DNA from: Desulfovibrio sp.
GTDB taxonomy: Bacteria; Desulfobacterota; Desulfovibrionia; Desulfovibrionales; Desulfovibrionaceae
Reading direction: 5' to 3'
Assembly: GCA_009773975.1 (NCBI GenBank)
Contig: VSMX01000006.1
Span: 2,206-26,685 of the forward strand
Length of the DNA stretch: 24,480 bases
The stretch's first letter is position 1. Every line of letters starts with the position of its first letter. Positions 7,827 to 16,429 of this stretch are shown piece after piece. The notes under the pieces are model-generated. The model saw only the letters and a program-made list of their open reading frames with translations, did not search any database and was not told the DNA's origin. The position numbers and the translations under genes are program-made.

Positions 7827-8758
7827 AGTGTAATTCCCATGATCCGAAAAATATATTTGATTTGCAAAACAGGGAATATCCGGAGGACAATCCGGAACCG
7901 AACGGCAAAATGGATCCTCTTTACGCGCTTTTTGAAAGATATCCCGCAAGAGAGGCCGTTCAGGAAATGGCTTTTTTTACAGACACATCCATCTGCATTG
8001 GCTGCAAGTCCTGCGAAGTCGCCTGCAAGCAGTGGAATCAGCTGCCAGTGCAGGAAATCCGCTGGTCTGGCAACAGCTATGACAATACATATAATCTTTC
8101 GGCGCTTAACTGGCGTCATGTGAAATTTGTGGAGCGTTTTCCCGCGCAAAATGAAATCGACAAGCCAGGGCCCCGGACCGTGCTCGAGATCCTGGCCGAA
8201 CGCCCTGAAGGGCGCTGGCTGTTTTTGTCGGATCAATGCAAGCATTGCCGCCAGGCACCCTGCCATGAGGCGTGCCCCACGGGAGCCATAATGCGCAATG
8301 AATATGGCGGCATATATTATCAGACGGATATCTGCATGGGCTGCAATATGTGCGTGGCGGCCTGTCCTTTTGGCGTGCCGGAAGTCAGCCCTAAAAGCGG
8401 CCATTCAATGAAATGCATGCATTGCTACGACAGGCTGCGGGATGGCCTGACCCCGGCCTGCCAGCTGGCCTGCCCGACCGGGGCTATTGATTTTGGACCA
8501 CGCGAGGAAATGCTGGCCAAAGCCAGGGCGCGTCTTGCCTGGCTGCTGGATAACGGCCACCCCGAGGCAAGGCTGTATGGAGCCACGGAATTCGAAGCCT
8601 ACAGCGGACTCAATTCCTTCTATTTGCTGATGGACAGCCCCGATGTTTATGGCTTGCCAAACGAGCCTGTCCGTCCCCTTGTACACATGGCCGGGGATTA
8701 TCTCAGAGGCATAGCAGTGCTTGTGCTTTGCGGCTGTGCCATAGCCGCCTGTTTTTAA
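7823..8758 (+). CDS. fdhB: Formate dehydrogenase iron-sulphur (beta) subunit
   Basis: A 311-residue ferredoxin-like electron-transfer subunit that would pass electrons from FdhA to the membrane subunit. Four [4Fe-4S] clusters are supported by Cys groups 58/61/64/68, 139/142/147/151, 171/174/177/181 and 198/201/213/217, as in FdnH-type subunits. The C-terminus ends in a hydrophobic stretch (GIAVLVLCGCAIAACF, residues 296-311) that could be a short membrane anchor, as FdnH has, though it is shorter than a full helix with tail. The start is ATG 7823, overlapping the fdhA stop as ATGA, with GGGAGGAGG just upstream. The frame runs far upstream inside fdhA, but that part is not coding. The intact state of this gene and the next argues that the fdhA lesion is recent or artefactual. 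Confidence 0.93.
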   Translation: MKCNSHDPKNIFDLQNREYPEDNPEPNGKMDPLYALFERYPAREAVQEMAFFTDTSICIGCKSCEVACKQWNQLPVQEIRWSGNSYDNTYNLSALNWRHVKFVERFPAQNEIDKPGPRTVLEILAERPEGRWLFLSDQCKHCRQAPCHEACPTGAIMRNEYGGIYYQTDICMGCNMCVAACPFGVPEVSPKSGHSMKCMHCYDRLRDGLTPACQLACPTGAIDFGPREEMLAKARARLAWLLDNGHPEARLYGATEFEAYSGLNSFYLLMDSPDVYGLPNEPVRPLVHMAGDYLRGIAVLVLCGCAIAACF

Positions 8759-8769
8759 GGGGGATTACA

Positions 8770-9750
8770 ATGAGATCATCAGACGCGAAAAAATTCGATC
8801 CGCAAAATGCCCTGCACAAGGCCATGGGCTATTCGCCAGACAAAAAGGCGCCTGCCGGGCCATTCTGGGTGGAAGGGGAAAAATCTCCGTACCAGGTGCA
8901 TGATATAACGCATTTTCCGGATTGGCGTAATATCATTGTCTGGGATGCCTACTTCAATAACATGACAGCCGGCTTGATGATCATTTCCGTGATTTGCTGG
9001 GCCTTTGGACCTGTCGTGTTTTCCAGGCTCATGCCTTTTGCCCTCACCCTGGCCCTGATTCTGGTCTGCGTGGATTTTGTCCTCCTGATTTGCGATCTTG
9101 GCGATTCCTGGCGTTTTTCACATTCCATGCGGGTTTTGCATTTTACATCGCCGCTTTCGGTTGGCGTCTGGGGCCTGGCCTGCTATGCCACCTGCCTGGG
9201 CATTGCCGTGGTGCTTTACTGGCTTGGCATTGCAAGTAATTCTGCAGGTATGCACGGCCTTTCCAGATTGCTTGTCCTTGTTGCAAGACCGTTCACCGTG
9301 CTTTCGTTCATCGGGGCTGTGGTTGTCATCTGCTACAAGGGTGTCGTCTTCAGCTGCACCTCCCAGCCTGGCGTCAAAAAGGCCCGCTGGCTCTCGCCGT
9401 TCATGGTGGCCGATGCCCTGCTTCTGGGGCTTGCCTCATATACCATCCTTGCTGTTTTCATTTTTGGCATGCGGGCCGGAATGTGGCTGATTTTGCCCCT
9501 CTATATCCTCCTTGTGGCCCGTTGCGTGTCTTTTGGGCTGATTTGGCTTGACGTGCGCGCCAGGGCCCGCAAGATTTACAGCAAGGCCGGCAATACAATT
9601 ACCATGCTGGTTGTCTTGGCCTTTGGCGGCGCAGTTCCGGCCATTTGCGCCCTGCCAGGCGCATGGGGCCTCTTGCTTGCCGCGCTGCTTGTGCTTTTGT
9701 GCGGCATCTGGGAGCGCTACTGGCTGATTGGCCTTGCCAGGCATTGCTGA
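8770..9750 (+). CDS. Formate dehydrogenase membrane subunit, NrfD/PsrC family
   Basis: A 326-residue polytopic membrane protein with roughly eight hydrophobic segments after a 55-residue soluble N-terminus. The motif DLGDSWRFSHSMRVLHFTSPLSVGVWG, seen around residues 112-138, is the NrfD/PsrC signature (Asp-Leu-Gly, Arg-Phe, Ser-Pro-x-Ser-x-Gly-Val-Trp). NrfD proteins bind quinones without haem, unlike the cytochrome b gamma subunit FdnI usual for this FDH class. ATG 8770 is preferred, 11 bases after fdhB with AAGGGGGA upstream. An in-frame ATG at 8728 would overlap fdhB and lacks a ribosome site. The role as quinone-reactive partner of FdhAB is inferred from position. Confidence 0.88.
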   Translation: MRSSDAKKFDPQNALHKAMGYSPDKKAPAGPFWVEGEKSPYQVHDITHFPDWRNIIVWDAYFNNMTAGLMIISVICWAFGPVVFSRLMPFALTLALILVCVDFVLLICDLGDSWRFSHSMRVLHFTSPLSVGVWGLACYATCLGIAVVLYWLGIASNSAGMHGLSRLLVLVARPFTVLSFIGAVVVICYKGVVFSCTSQPGVKKARWLSPFMVADALLLGLASYTILAVFIFGMRAGMWLILPLYILLVARCVSFGLIWLDVRARARKIYSKAGNTITMLVVLAFGGAVPAICALPGAWGLLLAALLVLLCGIWERYWLIGLARHC

Positions 9751-9752
9751 GA

Positions 9753-9776
9753 AATTATTGACATCAAACTATAATT
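9753..9776. promoter_or_regulatory. Inverted repeat in the fdh-nar intergenic region
   Basis: AATTAT at 9753-9758 and ATAATT at 9771-9776 flank a 12-base spacer containing TTGACATCAA across its left edge. It begins right after the membrane-subunit stop and lies about 105 bases before narG, in a 131-base gap that is the only sizeable break in the fdh-nar run. It may be an operator for separate control of narG, but it does not fit the FNR consensus spacing (TTGAT-N4-ATCAA). Confidence 0.25.
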
Positions 9777-9881
9777 CAGGAAAATCACAACTTGGAGACG
9801 TCCACGTTTTTTCAATAATCTCCGGCCAAACCCCGAAAGCCGGCGAACAACATCCGGATGCCCGAAAGCATTGGGAGCATT

Positions 9882-12800
9882 ATGGAAAAATACTATTCAA
9901 AAACCTTGCGACATTTCAAACTTCGCACAGAATCCCTTGCGGACGATATTGGCGACAAAAAAGATTATTCCGTTCACAAGGGTGGCAGAAACTGGGAAAA
10001 TTTCTACCGCGGCCGCTGGGGTCATGACAAGATTTCGCCTTCAACCCATGGCGTGAACTGCACAGGCTCCTGCCGCTGGAATGTCTACGTCAAGGACGGC
10101 ATCATAGTCTGGGAAGCCCAGGACACGGATTATCCCACAATCCATCCCGATTTTCCCGATTATGAGCCAAGGGGCTGCCCGCGCGGCGCTTCCGCGTCCT
10201 GGTATGTATATAGTCCCTTGCGGGTGCGTTATCCCTATATACGCGGAGAACTGCTCGAATTGTGGCAGGCTGCGTTGAAGGAAAATGGCGATCCTGTGAA
10301 AGCCTGGGAATCCATAGTCAATGATCCGCAAAAAAGGGCCAGATACCAGCAGGCCCGCGGGCATGGCGGTTTTGTGCGCTTTTCCTGGGACGAGGCGGTA
10401 GAAATGATCTGCGCGTCCCTGATTCACACCATCAGGAAGCATGGACCGGACCGCATTTTCGGCTTTACGCCTCTGCCGGCCATGTCTATGGTCAGCTTCG
10501 CATCCGGTGCCAGGTTTTTTTCGCTTATCGGCGCGAGCATGGTCAGCTTTTATGACTGGTACTGCGATCTTCCTCCGGCCTCTCCTCAGATTTGGGGCGA
10601 GCAGACGGACGTTTGCGAAAGCGCGGACTGGTACAATGCCGGCTATATCATTTCCTGGGGCAGCAATTTGCCGCAAACCAGGACGCCCGATGCCCATTTT
10701 TATGTTGAATCTCGCTACCAGGGCACAAAAATTACCGCGATTTCGCCGGATTATGCCGATTTTACAAAATTTGCGGATACATGGCTGCCTGTAAAGGCAG
10801 GCACGGACGGGGCACTGGCCATGGCCATGACCCATGTTGTTCTGCGTGAATTTTTCATCGAGCGCAGTGTGCCCTATTTTGACTATTATGTCCGCCATTA
10901 TACGGATTTGCCCTTCATGCTCATGCTGGAGGAGAAGAACGGCGTTCTGCTGCCAGGACGCTTTTTGCGGGCCACGGATATAGGTCTTGGCGGCAACAAT
11001 CCGGAATGGAAAATCCTGCTTTATGACAAGAAGCGCAAGGGCTGCGCGGCGCCCATGGGTTCGATAGGCTCCCGCTATGGCGAGAAGGGCACCTGGAATC
11101 TTGAAATGCGGGACTGCTATGACGGCAAGGATATTGATCCGGCCCTGAGCATGGACGAGATTGAAAAACAGGAATGGCTGGAAGTCGAATTTCCCGAATT
11201 CGTATATGATTCCGCGCCCAAAATGCGCAAGGGGGCCGTGCCTGTCATCTATATGGAAATAGACGGCGAAAAGACGCCGGTAACCACTGTTTTTGATATT
11301 TTCGCGGCCAGCCTTGCGGTTGATCGCGGCCATGGTGGCGATGTCGCCCCAAATTACGAGGCTGAGGTTTACCCCACGCCTGCCTGGCAGGAAAAAATCA
11401 CCGGCGTGGCTGCCGACGATGTTGTCCGTGTGGCCCGCGAGTTTGCGGAAAACGCGGAAACAACGCGCGGCCGTTCACTGATTATCATGGGCGCCGGCAT
11501 CAATCACTGGTATAACAATGATGCCTGCTACAGGGCGATTATTTCCCTGACAAGCCTTTGCGGCTGCCAGGGCGTTGCCGGCGGTGGCTGGGCCCATTAT
11601 GTGGGCCAGGAAAAGGTTCGTCCGCAGGCCGGCTGGGCAACGGTTGCGACAGGATCCGACTGGATGGGGCCCGCCCGCCGTTCCCAGGGCACAACTTTCT
11701 ATTATTGGGCAACGGATTCCTGGCGGCACGAGCTTCTGGACATCAAGGCCATGAGCCCGGAACCAACGCGCGATGTGCTGCCGGCCCATCCTGCGGACTG
11801 CAATGCGATTGCGGCACGTCTTGGCTGGATGCCCTATTATCCGCAATTCAGGCAAAATCCGCTTGATATTTGCGATAATGCGGTCGAGGAGGGCGCAAGA
11901 ACGGACGAGGAAATCATCGATTACGCAGTCCGCAACCTGAAGGACGGCAATATCGAGATGGCTATCGAGCATCCGGATGCGGAAGAAAACGTGCCCCGCG
12001 TGATGATGTTCTGGCGCGCCAATCCCCTCGGCTCAAATGTCAAGGGGCATGAATACATGCTCCGCTACCTGCTTGGCACAACCCATTCGTATTTGTCGGA
12101 AGAATCGGAGCGCAAGGTTATGGAATTCGATGCCGGCAAAGCCATGCCGCAAGGCAAGCTTGACCTTATGGTTACAGCCGAAATCCGGATGAACACATCA
12201 TGCGTCTATTCCGATATTGTCCTGCCTTCCGCCCACTGGTATGAATACAATGACCTGTCCTCCACAGACATGCATCCCTTTATCCATCCTTTCACCCAGG
12301 CCGTGGATCCGCCATGGGAAGCAATGGACAACTGGTCCATGTTCGACCTGATTGCCAGGAAGTTTTCGCAAATGGCCGCAACCACGCTTGGAATACGCAA
12401 GGATATCGTGGCCACAGCGCTCGAGCATGACCAGCCAGGGGAGATAGCCCAGCCTTTTGGCGAGGTGAAAGACTGGTCAAAGGGCGAAATCGAAGCTGTG
12501 CCCGGCAAGACCATGTTCAACCTCAAGGTAATTGAGCGCAATTATGCCGATATGCACAAGATGTATTCGGCCCTTGGGCCCAATGTGGCCAGGCCTCGCG
12601 GCGTCGGCACCAAGGGGGTCAAATGGGATTGTGCGCGCGAATATGAAATTCTCAAGAAGATTTTGGGAGAAGTCGAGGAAGACGGCCTGACAAAAGGTAT
12701 GCCCAGGCTTTCCTGCGGCAAGGATGCCTGTGAGGTTGTCCTGACACTTTCGCCAGAAACCAATGGCCCCGTTAGTGTGCGGTCCTGGGACGGCCTTGAG

Positions 12801-13580
12801 GAAAAAACCGGCCTGAAACTGAAAGATCTTTCCGAAAAGATTGAAGGCGAACACATTACATTCCAGTCTGTCACGGCCAGGCCGGCCATTGGCTTTACAG
12901 CGCCGGAATGGAGCGGCATTGAGGAAAACGGGCGAACATATACGCCGTTCCAGATCAATGTGCAGCGTCTTGTGCCTTTCAGGACGCTTACAGGCCGTCA
13001 GCATTTTTATGTTGACCATGCCTGGATGCGCGGCCTGGGCGAAGCCCTGCCTGTTTACAGGCCCCCGCTTGCCCTGGCCGAAATTGGCGAGGTGAGCGGC
13101 ATACCCCGGAGCAAGAATGATCTGGTGCTCAACTTCCTTTCCGTGCATAGCAAATGGTCCATTCATTCTTCGTATTCGGATGTGCATATAATGCGCGTCC
13201 TTTCCAGGGGCGGCGGCGAAATCTGGCTGAATGACGAGGATGCGGCTTCTGTCGGCATCAGGGACAACGAATGGCTTGAATGTTACAATGTCAACGGCGT
13301 ATTTGTCGGACGCGCCGTTGTTACCCATCGTCTGCCCAGGGGCAGGACCTTTATCCATCATGCGCAGGAACGATGCATCAACATGCCCATGTCCTCGATC
13401 AGCGGACACCGCGGCGGCACGCACAATTCGCTTACCCGCGCCATGGTCAAGCCCACCCAGATGATCGGCGGCTATGGCCAGCTCAGCTATTCATTCAACT
13501 ATTACGGGCCGACTGGCTGCCAGCGCGATGAAATTGTCGTCATACGCAAAGCCGGGAAGGTGGTCTTCGATGAAAATTAA
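9882..13580 (+). CDS. narG: Respiratory nitrate reductase alpha subunit
   Basis: Catalytic Mo-bis-MGD subunit of membrane-bound nitrate reductase, reducing nitrate to nitrite on the cytoplasmic side with electrons from NarH. The 1,232-residue protein is close to E. coli NarG (1,247) and alignable along its whole length. The FS0 cluster ligands are His56, Cys60, Cys64 and Cys99 (THGVNCTGSC, EPRGCPRGAS). YDWYCDLPPASP contains Asp229, the equivalent of the molybdenum ligand Asp222 of E. coli. The C-terminal region has the usual RGGTHNS and MIGGYGQLSY motifs. There is no Tat leader, only the NarG-type N-terminal tail MEKYYSKTLRHF. ATG 9882 is chosen over 9858 because GGGAG lies at 9873-9877. The end overlaps narH by 11 bases. 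Confidence 0.97.
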   Translation: MEKYYSKTLRHFKLRTESLADDIGDKKDYSVHKGGRNWENFYRGRWGHDKISPSTHGVNCTGSCRWNVYVKDGIIVWEAQDTDYPTIHPDFPDYEPRGCPRGASASWYVYSPLRVRYPYIRGELLELWQAALKENGDPVKAWESIVNDPQKRARYQQARGHGGFVRFSWDEAVEMICASLIHTIRKHGPDRIFGFTPLPAMSMVSFASGARFFSLIGASMVSFYDWYCDLPPASPQIWGEQTDVCESADWYNAGYIISWGSNLPQTRTPDAHFYVESRYQGTKITAISPDYADFTKFADTWLPVKAGTDGALAMAMTHVVLREFFIERSVPYFDYYVRHYTDLPFMLMLEEKNGVLLPGRFLRATDIGLGGNNPEWKILLYDKKRKGCAAPMGSIGSRYGEKGTWNLEMRDCYDGKDIDPALSMDEIEKQEWLEVEFPEFVYDSAPKMRKGAVPVIYMEIDGEKTPVTTVFDIFAASLAVDRGHGGDVAPNYEAEVYPTPAWQEKITGVAADDVVRVAREFAENAETTRGRSLIIMGAGINHWYNNDACYRAIISLTSLCGCQGVAGGGWAHYVGQEKVRPQAGWATVATGSDWMGPARRSQGTTFYYWATDSWRHELLDIKAMSPEPTRDVLPAHPADCNAIAARLGWMPYYPQFRQNPLDICDNAVEEGARTDEEIIDYAVRNLKDGNIEMAIEHPDAEENVPRVMMFWRANPLGSNVKGHEYMLRYLLGTTHSYLSEESERKVMEFDAGKAMPQGKLDLMVTAEIRMNTSCVYSDIVLPSAHWYEYNDLSSTDMHPFIHPFTQAVDPPWEAMDNWSMFDLIARKFSQMAATTLGIRKDIVATALEHDQPGEIAQPFGEVKDWSKGEIEAVPGKTMFNLKVIERNYADMHKMYSALGPNVARPRGVGTKGVKWDCAREYEILKKILGEVEEDGLTKGMPRLSCGKDACEVVLTLSPETNGPVSVRSWDGLEEKTGLKLKDLSEKIEGEHITFQSVTARPAIGFTAPEWSGIEENGRTYTPFQINVQRLVPFRTLTGRQHFYVDHAWMRGLGEALPVYRPPLALAEIGEVSGIPRSKNDLVLNFLSVHSKWSIHSSYSDVHIMRVLSRGGGEIWLNDEDAASVGIRDNEWLECYNVNGVFVGRAVVTHRLPRGRTFIHHAQERCINMPMSSISGHRGGTHNSLTRAMVKPTQMIGGYGQLSYSFNYYGPTGCQRDEIVVIRKAGKVVFDEN

Positions 13581-15081
13581 AGCCCAGATGGCCATGGTGA
13601 TGAACCTGGACAAGTGCCTGGCCTGCCATACCTGCACCATTCCCTGCAAGAATGCCTGGACCACTCCCGCAGGGTCGGAATATATCTGGTTCAACAATGT
13701 GGAGACAAAGCCCGGCATCGGCTATCCGCGCCGTTGGGAAGACCAGGACAAATGGCACGGTGGCTGGGAGCTGAAGCACGGGCACCTCAAATTGAGGTCC
13801 GGTGGCAAGCTGCGGCGCTTCCTGTCCATTTTTGCCAATGGAGAAATGCCGGCAATCAGGGATTATTATGAACCCTGGAATTATAATTACAAATACCTGA
13901 CAGATGCCCCGGCCCAGAAAAACCAGCCAGCGGCGGGGCCCAGATCGGCCATAACGGGCGAACCGATAAAGGTGGACTGGGGCCCGAACTGGGAAGATGA
14001 TCTGGCCGGCGCCAGTGTGACCGGCCTTGAGGATGTGAACTTCAGGGGTCTGCAGGCCAGGACATATCTGCAGTACAAAAATGTTTTCATGTTTCATTTG
14101 CCGAGGATTTGCGAACATTGCCTGCACCCGGCCTGTGTGGCTTCGTGTCCTTCCGGCGCGCTTTACAAACGGGACGAAGATGGCATTGTTCTGGTTGACC
14201 AGAGCCGCTGCCGCAGCTGGCGGATGTGTGAAAGCGCCTGCCCGTATAAAAAGGTTTACCTCAACTGGAAAACCCATCGTTCGGAAAAGTGCATTTTCTG
14301 TTATCCGCGCATCGAGGCCGGCGAGCCGACCCTCTGCGCGCAAGCCTGTGCCGGGCGCATCCGCTATGTAGGCGTAATGCTCTATGATGCGGACAGGGTG
14401 CGCGAAATGGCCGGCTGCGCAAGTGAAACCGATATTTATGAAAATCATCTTGCCCTGTTCATGGATCCCCGTGATCCGGCAGTAGCGGAACAGGCCGCCA
14501 GGGATGGCATTCCCCGGCAATTTATTGATGCGGCCAGACGCTCCCCGATCCTGAAACTGGTCAGGGACTGGAAACTGGCTCTCCCCCTGCATCCCGAATT
14601 CCGCACCCTGCCCATGGTGTGGTATGTGCCGCCGCTTTCCCCGCTGGTGAAGAGCGGCATCACGAATGCGGAAAGCCTGGACAATATGCGCATCCCCCTA
14701 AAGTACCTGGCAAATCTTCTGGCGGCTGGCGATGAAAAACCTGTCAGGCGCGCCCTTGAAAGGTTGCTGGCCATGCGGGCATTCATAAGATCCGAAAGAT
14801 TCGCCCAGAATAAAGCCAGTGGCCAGAGCGGCGACAAACTGGCTGGCCAGGATGACTTTGCGGCAAATACCTTGGCTGATCCCTCTGCAAGAGCCAGTGA
14901 GGAATCCATAAAAGCCCTGGAAGCGCAAGGTCTGGATCCTGAAACAGCGCGGGCAATGTATCGTATGCTTGCCCTGGCACGGCTGGAGGATCGTTTTGTC
15001 GTGCCGTCAACGCGCAGGGAACTGGCCGATAATGTTGACAAGCTAAAGGGTGAAGCCGGTTTTCCGGAGGCGATTTCATGA
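13570..15081 (+). CDS. narH: Respiratory nitrate reductase beta subunit
   Basis: Iron-sulphur subunit carrying electrons from NarI to NarG. The protein has 503 residues (E. coli 512). It opens MKIKAQMAMVMNLDKCLACH, with Cys16/19/22/26 as the first group, then Cys181/184/189/193. Cys214, Trp217, Cys220 and Cys224 mark the [3Fe-4S] site, where Trp replaces a cysteine exactly as in E. coli NarH. The last group is Cys241/244/256/260. The segment LPMVWYVPPLSP and the C-terminal VPSTRREL element are conserved. Start ATG 13570 lies inside the narG end, and the stop overlaps narJ as ATGA, which fits translational coupling. The longer upstream frame from 13474 is only narG in another frame. Confidence 0.97.
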   Translation: MKIKAQMAMVMNLDKCLACHTCTIPCKNAWTTPAGSEYIWFNNVETKPGIGYPRRWEDQDKWHGGWELKHGHLKLRSGGKLRRFLSIFANGEMPAIRDYYEPWNYNYKYLTDAPAQKNQPAAGPRSAITGEPIKVDWGPNWEDDLAGASVTGLEDVNFRGLQARTYLQYKNVFMFHLPRICEHCLHPACVASCPSGALYKRDEDGIVLVDQSRCRSWRMCESACPYKKVYLNWKTHRSEKCIFCYPRIEAGEPTLCAQACAGRIRYVGVMLYDADRVREMAGCASETDIYENHLALFMDPRDPAVAEQAARDGIPRQFIDAARRSPILKLVRDWKLALPLHPEFRTLPMVWYVPPLSPLVKSGITNAESLDNMRIPLKYLANLLAAGDEKPVRRALERLLAMRAFIRSERFAQNKASGQSGDKLAGQDDFAANTLADPSARASEESIKALEAQGLDPETARAMYRMLALARLEDRFVVPSTRRELADNVDKLKGEAGFPEAIS

Positions 15082-15698
15082 GCGAAGCCGAAAAAGCGGC
15101 CCTTATGCTTGTTTCCCGCTTGCTGGAATATCCGGATAAAGCCTGGTTTTCATCTCTTGCCGGAATTTGCGGGGAAGCCTCGCTTCTGCTTGAGCCAGCA
15201 GGCTATGAAACAGTCTCGGCTTTTTGCGGCAAGGTGATGGCACAAAGTGAACAGGTGGCCAGGGAAGATTATGTAAGGACTTTTGACCACGATCCCGCCG
15301 GCAGCCTTTATCTTTCCTGGCACAGATACGGCAACGACAGAAGCCAGGGCAAGGCCATGGCCGCGCTTAACGCCTTGTACAGGGCAGCTGGCTTTGAACC
15401 GATGAAGGGCTCATTGCCGGATTATTTGCCGCGCATGCTGGAATTTATGGCCGTTTGCGATGATTGGGCCGTTGAAACCATGCTGGATGGCTTTGGCCCG
15501 GAGTTTGAAAAATTGTCCAGGCATCTTTCGGAGCAGAAGAGTCCGTATGCCCCTCTTGCTGCCGTGGCCCTTGCGCCCCTGAAAAGGGATTATCCGCATC
15601 TTTTCAAGGCGCGCAACAAGCCTGACCCGACAATCAGGCCAATGGCCCATCCACAGGCAGAGGAAGCCTTGTTTGGGCAATATGGCTGCAGGCATTGA
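15078..15698 (+). CDS. narJ: Nitrate reductase assembly chaperone
   Basis: NarJ is a TorD-family chaperone that binds apo-NarG and controls molybdenum cofactor insertion and membrane attachment; it is not part of the final enzyme. This one has 206 residues, somewhat shorter than E. coli NarJ. Recognisable features are the start SRLLEYPDKAWF, the FDHDPAGSLYLSWHRYG stretch (residues about 71-88) and ELPDYLP-like SLPDYLPRMLEFM. Translation begins inside the narH stop (ATGA), with CGGAGGCG upstream. The stop codon sits within a 10-bp hairpin that precedes narI. Confidence 0.93.
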   Translation: MSEAEKAALMLVSRLLEYPDKAWFSSLAGICGEASLLLEPAGYETVSAFCGKVMAQSEQVAREDYVRTFDHDPAGSLYLSWHRYGNDRSQGKAMAALNALYRAAGFEPMKGSLPDYLPRMLEFMAVCDDWAVETMLDGFGPEFEKLSRHLSEQKSPYAPLAAVALAPLKRDYPHLFKARNKPDPTIRPMAHPQAEEALFGQYGCRH

Positions 15699-15718
15699 AA
15701 TGCAAACATTTCAATGTC
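15691..15718 (+). promoter_or_regulatory. Perfect hairpin over the narJ stop codon
   Basis: CATTGAAATG at 15693-15702 and CATTTCAATG at 15707-15716 are exact reverse complements around a CAAA loop; a G-U and a G-C pair extend the stem to 15691-15718. The narJ TGA (15696-15698) is inside the left arm. No T-run follows, so it is not an intrinsic terminator. A role in mRNA stability or in setting narJ against narI expression is possible. Confidence 0.5.
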
Positions 15719-15763
15719 GAAGATCGCCAGTCAAAATGGAATAGCAGCCCGTAGGAGGGTTAT

Positions 15764-16429
15764 ATGCATGAATTTTTCTTTGGGGTTTATCCCTATCTCT
15801 GTCTGACAATTCTGGGGCTGGGTTTATTGTTTCGCTACCTGACGACCCCAGGGGAATGGAATGCGAGATCGAGTAATCTTTTTGCAAAAAAATCGCTTGT
15901 CACAGGTTCATATATCTTTCATTATGCAATAATACTGACATTTTTCGGACATTTTTTCGGGCTTTTGACTCCGGCCTGGGTCATGGGCGCATTGGGAGTT
16001 TCCTACAAGGCGCATCTGGCAGTGGCCGGAATATTCGGCAAAATTCTCGCGCCATGTGTCTTTGCCGGCCTTTTTATTCTTCTTTCGCGGCGCCTGGCTG
16101 TAAGGGATGTATGGGCCAGCACTGTTCCAATGGATCTGGTTGTGCTGTTGTTCATCATGTTCCAGTCCCTTACGGGCGGGTACCAGGATTATATGGGACG
16201 TTCGGACGTGCTTGAGGTAGTCGGCTCATGGGCGCGAGGCATTCTTGCCTGTTCGCCGGAGCCCGAGGTGCTGGCCGAAATGCCGTTATACATCAAGATT
16301 CACATCGTTTGCGGCCTGGCCATTTTCGCGTTGATACCTTTCAGCAGGCTGGTTCACTTCTTCAGCATTCCGCTTGCCTGGTTTGCGCGGCCGGCCATTG
16401 TTTACAGGAGGCGTTATGAAAATCTCTGA
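15764..16429 (+). CDS. narI: Respiratory nitrate reductase gamma subunit (cytochrome b)
   Basis: Membrane di-haem cytochrome b that oxidises quinol and anchors NarGH on the cytoplasmic side of the membrane. It has 221 residues and about five hydrophobic helices, like E. coli NarI (225). The four haem-ligand histidines are all present: His53 and His63 in IFHYAIILTFFGHFFG, and His180 and His198 in KIHIVCGLAIF and SRLVHFFSIPL. The start has TAGGAGGG at 15752-15759. It is 65 bases from narJ and overlaps the following transporter gene by 14 bases. Confidence 0.96.
   Translation: MHEFFFGVYPYLCLTILGLGLLFRYLTTPGEWNARSSNLFAKKSLVTGSYIFHYAIILTFFGHFFGLLTPAWVMGALGVSYKAHLAVAGIFGKILAPCVFAGLFILLSRRLAVRDVWASTVPMDLVVLLFIMFQSLTGGYQDYMGRSDVLEVVGSWARGILACSPEPEVLAEMPLYIKIHIVCGLAIFALIPFSRLVHFFSIPLAWFARPAIVYRRRYENL

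Noticed and set aside
9758..9775. Sigma-70 promoter TTGACA plus TATAAT before narG
   Set aside because: The two hexamers are only six bases apart, far from the 16-18 required.
10041..11333. 430-codon minus-strand frame inside narG
   Set aside because: Antisense shadow of a highly conserved narG region.
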